64,000 nt of DNA from Fukatsuia anoeciicola (GTDB lineage: Bacteria; Pseudomonadota; Gammaproteobacteria; Enterobacterales; Enterobacteriaceae): NCBI RefSeq assembly GCF_964059965.1, contig NZ_OZ060923.1, positions 124,001 to 188,000 on the forward strand. Direction: 5' to 3'. Every line of letters starts with the position of its first letter. Position 1 is the first letter of the stretch. Below the pieces are notes generated by a model that was not told the DNA's origin, searched no databases, and saw nothing but the letters and a program-made list of their open reading frames with translations. The translations under genes were made by a program, and so were the position numbers. Positions 58,965-64,000 of the stretch are shown here, piece after piece.

Positions 58965-58996
58965 TATAATTCTATAATTCTATAATTCTATAATTC
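58965..58996. repeat. Four tandem copies of an 8-base unit
   Basis: TATAATTC repeated four times perfectly (then TATA), in the gap between zapE and rplM, about 460 bases before rplM. A simple-sequence array; no coding capacity. Copy number could vary by slippage. Confidence 0.9.
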
Positions 58997-59455
58997 TATA
59001 TTATTAATATAGTTTTTTCAGAAACTATATAGTAAGCTTTTTAAGAAATAGTTTTATTGTATAAATAAAATTAAAATATAGTGCACGATATTTATTAACT
59101 AGTTATACCGTGTTAACCTATAAAGATATGATCAGTTTACTATGTATAACAAATCTTATAAATCATTATTTATTATATAAAGTCAATGTACTTAGAATAT
59201 AATAATATATATAAAAATTCTTAGTATTACGTAATATGTATTACATCCTATAACAAATATGCAAATAGTCTAATAAAGAGAATAAATAAAGATATTAGAT
59301 TAATTTTTAATGGTATATTAACAGATATAATATATTTTATATAAGTTTTTAGATTATTAGTAATAATAATTTCTTAAATAAGATAGTTCTGTGAATCTCA
59401 AGTTATATGTATTGAATATTCACTAATATATAACTTATTAATTAGGTAGTGTTTA

Positions 59456-60241
59456 ATGAAAACTTTTACAGCTAAACCAGATACTCTTAACTGGTATGTT
59501 GTTAGTGAAGATAATAAGACTCTTGGTCGTCTCGTAAAATGGAGAGATGTTAGTAATAAACATGATTTTATTGATATAACTAGTATTAACTATAAAAATA
59601 TTATCGATAAAAGTAGCAACACTACACAATATTATCACTGGTATTTTGTTAATTCTAGTGGAAAAACAGTAGCTCGTATTGCAAAACCAGGAACTATAAT
59701 AAACCATGATGATTGGTCTATTATCAATAAAAATGATAAAATGATTATTCAACTCACACACCCAAGAGCTATAAAACATAATTGGTCTGTTGTTGATGCG
59801 AATGGAATAATTTTAGGTCACTTAGTAGCTAAACTAGAAATTTTAGAACGTAACTGGTATATTGTTGATGCTACTAGTAAAATATTGGGTCGTCTTGCAA
59901 CTGAGTTAGCTCACCGTTTACGTGGAAAACATAAAGTGGAATATACTCCACACATTGATACTGGTGATTATATTATTGTGTTAAATGCGAGCAAAATTAT
60001 AGTAACAGGTAATAAACGTAAAGAAAAAATTTATTACCGTTATACTGGTTACGTAGGTGGCCTTAAACAAACAACATTTGAAGAAATGATTGCTTTTTGC
60101 CCTGAACGGGTAATTAAGATCGCGGTTAAAGGTATGTTACCAAAAGGGCCTTTAGGTCGTAAAATGTATCGTAAACTTAAAGTTTATGCAGGTAGCGCGC
60201 ACCAACATGCAGCACAACAACCGCAAGTTTTAAATATTTAA
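59456..60241 (+). CDS. rplM: 50S ribosomal protein L13 with a tandem-repeat N-terminal extension
   Basis: L13 is an early-assembly protein of the large subunit that binds 23S rRNA. The last 129 residues are an ordinary L13 (NWYIVDATSKILGRLATELA, RLRGKHKVEYTPHIDTGDY, MLPKGPLGRKMYRKLKVYAG, HAAQQPQVLNI). The protein is 261 residues long against 142 in E. coli. It begins with the canonical start MKTFTAKPDTLNWYVV, with AGGT 8 bases before the ATG, but then 119 extra residues intervene. They read as diverged copies of the first-strand motif W-x-V-V-D-A-x-G-K-x-L-G-R-L: NWYVVSEDNKTLGRLV (12-27), DFIDITSINYKNII (37-50), HWYFVNSSGKTVARIA (61-76), DWSIINKNDKMIIQL (86-100), NWSVVDANGIILGHLV (109-124), and the genuine NWYIVDATSKILGRLA (133-148). 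Aromatic positions 13, 38, 62, 87, 110 and 134 give steps of 25, 24, 25, 23 and 24. Confidence 0.96.
   Translation: MKTFTAKPDTLNWYVVSEDNKTLGRLVKWRDVSNKHDFIDITSINYKNIIDKSSNTTQYYHWYFVNSSGKTVARIAKPGTIINHDDWSIINKNDKMIIQLTHPRAIKHNWSVVDANGIILGHLVAKLEILERNWYIVDATSKILGRLATELAHRLRGKHKVEYTPHIDTGDYIIVLNASKIIVTGNKRKEKIYYRYTGYVGGLKQTTFEEMIAFCPERVIKIAVKGMLPKGPLGRKMYRKLKVYAGSAHQHAAQQPQVLNI
59489..59923 (+). repeat. rplM: Internal repeats in rplM, six units of about 72 bases
   Basis: Units begin at about 59489, 59564, 59636, 59711, 59780 and 59852. Units 1, 3, 5 and 6 share an AAC/AAT/CAC-TGG-T start and a G-G-x-C-G/A-T-x core; units 2 and 4 are more diverged. DNA identity between units is low, so the expansion is old or has diverged fast, while the frame stays open over 357 extra bases. 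In sequence this AT-rich roughly one random codon in ten would be a stop, so the open frame points to selection. Confidence 0.85.
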
Positions 60242-60255
60242 TTGGGATTATAGTA

Positions 60256-60648
60256 ATGGCTGAAAATCAATATTATGGTACTGGTCGTCGCAAAACCTCT
60301 TGCGCCCGTGTCTTTGCTAGACTGGGCAGTGGTAAAATCTCAATTAACCAACGTTCTCTGGAGAGCTACTTTAGTTGTGAAACAGCTCACATGGTAGTGC
60401 GTCAACCGTTAAAACTTATAAATATGGAAGAAAAATTTGACTTATACATAACTGTAAAAGGTGGTGGTATTTCAGGTCAAGCTGGAGCTATTCGTCATGG
60501 AATCACTCGTGCATTAATAAAATATGACGAATATCTACGTGGCGCAATGCGTGATGCTGGTTTTGTGGTACGTGATTCACGTCAAGTTGAGCGTAAAAAA
60601 ATAGGTCTACGTAAAGCACGCCGTCGTCCACAATTTTCTAAGCGTTAA
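60256..60648 (+). CDS. rpsI: 30S ribosomal protein S9
   Basis: S9 lies in the head of the small subunit; its C-terminal tail reaches the P-site tRNA. 130 residues, as in E. coli: YYGTGRRKTSCARVFARLGS, VKGGGISGQAGAIRHGITRA and the tail KKIGLRKARRRPQFSKR with the final Lys-Arg. Fourteen bases separate it from rplM, the usual rplM-rpsI operon. A strong terminator follows. Confidence 0.97.
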   Translation: MAENQYYGTGRRKTSCARVFARLGSGKISINQRSLESYFSCETAHMVVRQPLKLINMEEKFDLYITVKGGGISGQAGAIRHGITRALIKYDEYLRGAMRDAGFVVRDSRQVERKKIGLRKARRRPQFSKR

Positions 60649-60673
60649 TTTTTTACAGTATAAAGTTTATACT

Positions 60674-60700
60674 AAAACCCGGTATTTAATGCCGGGTTTT
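60674..60700 (+). terminator. Rho-independent terminator after rpsI
   Basis: AAAACCCGGTA, loop TTTAA, TGCCGGGTTTT: an 11-bp stem with one G-T pair, GC-rich in an AT background, 26 bases beyond the rpsI stop, ending in TTTT. It separates the ribosomal genes from sspAB. Confidence 0.9.
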
Positions 60701-60769
60701 AATTATCTAGTAAACTATCATTTATTTATGTGTTTATTTTTAATATTTCAGGCTAACTTAGAGGTTTTT

Positions 60770-61426
60770 ATGGGTATCACTGCTAATAAGCGTTCGGTGA
60801 TAACGTTGTTTTCTGATCCAACCGACATTTCTAGTCATCAAGTACGTATTGTTTTAGCAGAAAAAGGTATCGGTATTCAAATTGAGGAGGTTAACCTCGA
60901 TAATCCATCACAAGATTTACGTAATCTTAACCCTTCTTGTACTGTTCCTACATTAATAGAACGAGATCTAACATTATATCCAACTCTTAATATTTTAGAA
61001 TACTTAGATGAACGTTATCCACATCCACCTTTAATGCCAGTTTATCCAATAGCCCGTGCTAGAAGTCGTTTACTAATGTATAGTATAAAAAATGACTGGT
61101 ATTCATTGCAAACTAAAATCAAACAAGCCAATACTCAGGAAGCAACAGTAGCACGTCAACAATTAAGTAAAGCATTATTAGAAATTGCACCAACTTTTAA
61201 AAAATTTTCTTACTTTATGAGTCATGAATTTAGCTTAGTTGATTGTTTTCTAGTTCCACTATTATGGCGCTTAAAAGTGCTTGAAATTGATAATTTAATA
61301 AATTGCAAAGAAAGTGCTAAAGAGCTAAAAAACTATATGAGCCGTACTTTTAAACGCAAAAGTTTTCTAGACTCATTAACTGAAGCTGAACGTGAAATGC
61401 GGCCAAAAGGTTACAATTTTTTATGA
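60770..61426 (+). CDS. sspA: Stringent starvation protein A
   Basis: Glutathione-S-transferase-fold protein that binds RNA polymerase and affects transcription under starvation and acid stress; not an active GST. The start at 60770 (MGITANKRSVITLFSDPTDI) matches E. coli and has GAGG 5 bases before it; upstream in-frame codons run through the terminator and are excluded. 218 residues (212 in E. coli): SSHQVRIVLAEKGIGI, CTVPTLIERDLTLYPTLNIL, LDERYPHPPLMPVYPIARAR (the PHP surface motif kept), FSLVDCFLVPLLWRL. It overlaps sspB by 4 bases. Confidence 0.95.
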   Translation: MGITANKRSVITLFSDPTDISSHQVRIVLAEKGIGIQIEEVNLDNPSQDLRNLNPSCTVPTLIERDLTLYPTLNILEYLDERYPHPPLMPVYPIARARSRLLMYSIKNDWYSLQTKIKQANTQEATVARQQLSKALLEIAPTFKKFSYFMSHEFSLVDCFLVPLLWRLKVLEIDNLINCKESAKELKNYMSRTFKRKSFLDSLTEAEREMRPKGYNFL

Positions 61427-61938
61427 AAACAATAAGTATATATTCACATCGCTTTTACTTGTTACGAACAATTTATAATTGGTTAATTAGTAATAAATAT
61501 ACTCCCTATATATTAGTTGATACTACGCAATCTCATATACAAATTCCTCAAAAGCAAACTAATGATAATAGACGAATAATTTTAAATATCAGCACTAAAG
61601 CAGTAGAAAATTTAAAATTAGGTAATACTGAACTAAATTTTCAAGCAAGCTTTAACCATATTCCATTTCATATAAAAATACCAATAAAAGCAGTATTAGC
61701 TATCTATGCCCAAGAAAATGGGATCGGCATGGAATTTGGGTTAGAAGACTCATATAATACTAACATAGAAACAGCAGCGATAAATCTATCTCATATTAAT
61801 AATAAAAACTTAACAGCGTTCCATAAGTTAATATTGATTAATAATACGTCTAAAAAAATTAATAATAATTTATCCGATGATTATGAGTCACAACGAAAAC
61901 AAAAAGGTAAATACCCAGCATTACGAGTAATTAAATAA
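61423..61938 (+). CDS. sspB: ClpXP adaptor SspB
   Basis: Adaptor that binds ssrA-tagged proteins and delivers them to ClpXP. 171 residues (165 in E. coli). Starts in the ATGA overlap with sspA. N-terminal tag-binding domain (YLLRTIYNWLISNKYTPYIL, IILNISTKAVENLKLGN, FNHIPFHIKIPIKAVLAIYA), then a low-complexity linker, and the ClpX-binding tail YPALRVIK (E. coli RPALRVVK). The linker here is rich in Asn and Lys instead of acidic residues. Both domains being kept, together with tmRNA and SmpB, suggests a working tag-and-degrade route (clpXP lies outside the window). Confidence 0.95.
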   Translation: MKTISIYSHRFYLLRTIYNWLISNKYTPYILVDTTQSHIQIPQKQTNDNRRIILNISTKAVENLKLGNTELNFQASFNHIPFHIKIPIKAVLAIYAQENGIGMEFGLEDSYNTNIETAAINLSHINNKNLTAFHKLILINNTSKKINNNLSDDYESQRKQKGKYPALRVIK

Positions 61939-64000
61939 TTATTAGACATAATCTGATAGTAATAAAATTACTAGCTAAGCAAATTATATAAGATCTAGGT
62001 ATTGATAATTAGATCTAGTAACATCTGTTAAGTGGCTATTTGAAATATATAGTACTTCTAAATATGCCTATTAGTATGTTATAAAAGCATTTATTAACTA
62101 GTTACTACAATTAATACATAAAATATATATATTACTTAACTTAAATAATTTAAATTTAAGATATTATGCTAATAATTACTATTAATTATGAAATAATTAT
62201 AAATATATATAAGTTAAGAACATAATAAAGATCTTATAACTTAACATATGATACATAAATAATTTATTTATATATAATATTAAGATGACTATCCATTAAT
62301 ATTTAAGTAACATGTATTACCTATTAAATAAAAAAATCTTAACATATATAGTAATTTACTTTAGTATAGAAAGTATTAATTAATGATATAAATAAAAGAA
62401 TTAAAACTTGCTGATATATATAAACTTACTACTAAGATAGGCATTTTAGGAACTATATAAATAAATATGAATAAAGTTATAAAAATAAATAATTAGCGTT
62501 ATATTATTTATTTTTATAAAATAAAATACTTCGGTTTGACCTGTTTACATTAATGAAATTAAGTTATAAAAAATAAGTTAGTTAATTTTATATAATTACG
62601 GTTTATTTGCTATCTATATTTCATTAATTACATTAAAATCAAACTCGCTATTACTATTATTACTGATTTAAAGTACGATCTAACTCGTATTATTATAAAA
62701 TAATCTCTATGAAAATTTATTTTATAAAAGTTATTTTTTATAAAAAATTAATTAAATAAAAAAATAAGTTATCTTATAGTATTAAAGTAAAAAAATAATA
62801 AATACGAAATAATATACTTAAGCTACTTAAAATTTATAATAATAAAAAATTAAATCTAAAATTTGACTAAAAGAACTTTCTTTAATACTGAATTATTATT
62901 TAGTAATATATCTAAACTCATGCAAAAGACAAATAAATAATTTAATTATAATTATAATTATAATTATATAACTAAAAACTAAAATTTGCAAATAGTATAA
63001 TAATTTACTCAAGTTATGAGTAAGCCTAACAAATATACTTCTAATAAAATAAATAACTAAAATTTTTACTGAGATAGAGATTTTTTATAGTAAATATTAA
63101 TTTTTTATTAGTATATTAATATAAAGCATTGTAAATATAGTTATCATAAAACAAGTGATTATTAGCAGTAGTTATCAATTTAACTAGTAATATTTTAACT
63201 AATAATACCTAGCTATTTTAGAATATTTTAGGTATATATCAGTATTAGCACACTACTACTAGTATAAGTAGTTTTTTAACTATAATCTAAATTAATATTA
63301 ATTATAGAAGATTCTTAATAAAGTTATCCTATATTGATTATAGGATTATATTATAGTACCTATTATTATATATTAGAGTTATTTTCTATCAAAAATATTA
63401 TTTTAATAGAAAATTAGATGTAAGTATTAAATTAGAAAATAAACTACGCAATTACTACTAAAATATAGTTTAAAGTAAAAAAACATATATATATTAAGAG
63501 AAATACGCATGTAGTATTATACTAAAATGTTAGATTTTACTTAAAGTAATTATAGAAGAAAATATATAATTTTTTATTTACCTGTTAGCTATATACAGAA
63601 CTATTTTAGTAACTAATAATACACTATTAACTTCTTAAGTAATAATAAATTCACTTATTTAATATAAATTATGATGATAATTATCATTTAATTCATAATT
63701 TAATAAACTAAATCATCCAGTTACCTCTTAATTAGTTCAGTTTATTATCTAAACTAAGTAATTATGTAACACCAATAAAAACTATAATTTATATACTACG
63801 TAAATATAACTCATCTAATAGTATAAAAGTAAATATTCTTAATTAATTATAGATAATAAATAATTATTTTATAATAGTTTATGTGTAGCAATAATATAAC
63901 TAGAAATAGTAAATATTAAGTTAATCATTATATATCTTATTTTTAACTATAAGAAATTAATGAGTAAATTAAATTTACTATTATTGCCTATTCCAATTTT
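61939..64000. other. AT-rich desert after sspB, to the window end
   Basis: About 2 kb with no open frame I recognise, apart from repeat family B copy 3. No terminator for sspAB is clear. No relic could be identified by eye. Confidence 0.55.
62232..62370 (+). repeat. Dispersed repeat family B, copy 3
   Basis: CTTATAACTTAACATATGAT, ATAAATAATTTATTTATATA TAATATTAAGA, AACATGTATTACCTATTAAA and TTTACTTTAGTATAGAAAGT match the copies at 55700-55850 and 58505-58675 in the same order. Confidence 0.6.

Noticed and set aside
60689..60769. In-frame 27-codon extension of SspA
   Set aside because: It would begin inside the rpsI terminator hairpin; the family start at 60770 has its own GAGG.

Overview
The window looks like part of the chromosome of a long-established, host-restricted gammaproteobacterial (Enterobacterales) endosymbiont. 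Every recognisable protein is closest to its Escherichia coli counterpart as I remember it, several E. coli gene neighbourhoods survive, and base composition is extremely AT-rich. Only about half of the 64 kb is intact coding sequence. No rRNA, CRISPR array, phage or transposase gene is visible. All comparisons with E. coli are from memory, not from a search.

Layout. 1-4185: pyrE (5' part), rph, cysS, then the ribosomal operon rpsF-(priB relic)-rpsR-rplI, with an S6:S18-type leader. 5227-12042: ybjG, then the E. coli neighbourhood mscM-psd-(rsgA fossil) with divergent orn. 13198-17157: a metT-leuW-glnU-type tRNA cluster with a promoter, asnB and fabI. 19038-27041: dadX, gapA, sppA and xthA between long deserts. 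30085-35136: hns and guaBA. 35769-42930: truA-(dedA fossil)-accD-folC-(dedD fossil)-cvpA-purF-(ubiX fossil), the E. coli order throughout. 43709-48355: the thrABC operon, in which only the aspartokinase half of thrA is intact. 49791-54209: the arginine ABC transporter artPIQM, then smpB and ssrA. 57269-61938: zapE, rplM, rpsI, sspA and sspB.

Retained functions: translation and its quality control (L9, L13, S6, S9, S18, CysRS, TruA, RNase PH, tmRNA/SmpB/SspB), purine synthesis (PurF, GuaB, GuaA), peptidoglycan precursors (DadX, YbjG, probably aspartokinase for DAP), membrane lipid and fatty acid synthesis (Psd, FabI, AccD), glycolysis (GapA), folate (FolC), DNA repair (XthA), mechanosensing (MscM) and arginine uptake. 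Threonine synthesis is lost from this locus: homoserine dehydrogenase, ThrB and ThrC are stop-riddled relics.

Most notable observations: (1) ribosomal protein L13 carries about 119 extra N-terminal residues that read as five diverged tandem copies of its own first beta-strand motif, at about 24-residue spacing; (2) thrA is intact only through its kinase and regulatory half; (3) some deserts can be read as fossil genes (rsgA, thrB, thrC, ubiX, dedA, priB) that kept roughly ancestral length while decaying mainly by point mutation; (4) three families of dispersed repeats lie in the deserts; (5) the tmRNA tag differs from the E. coli one while SspB is retained.
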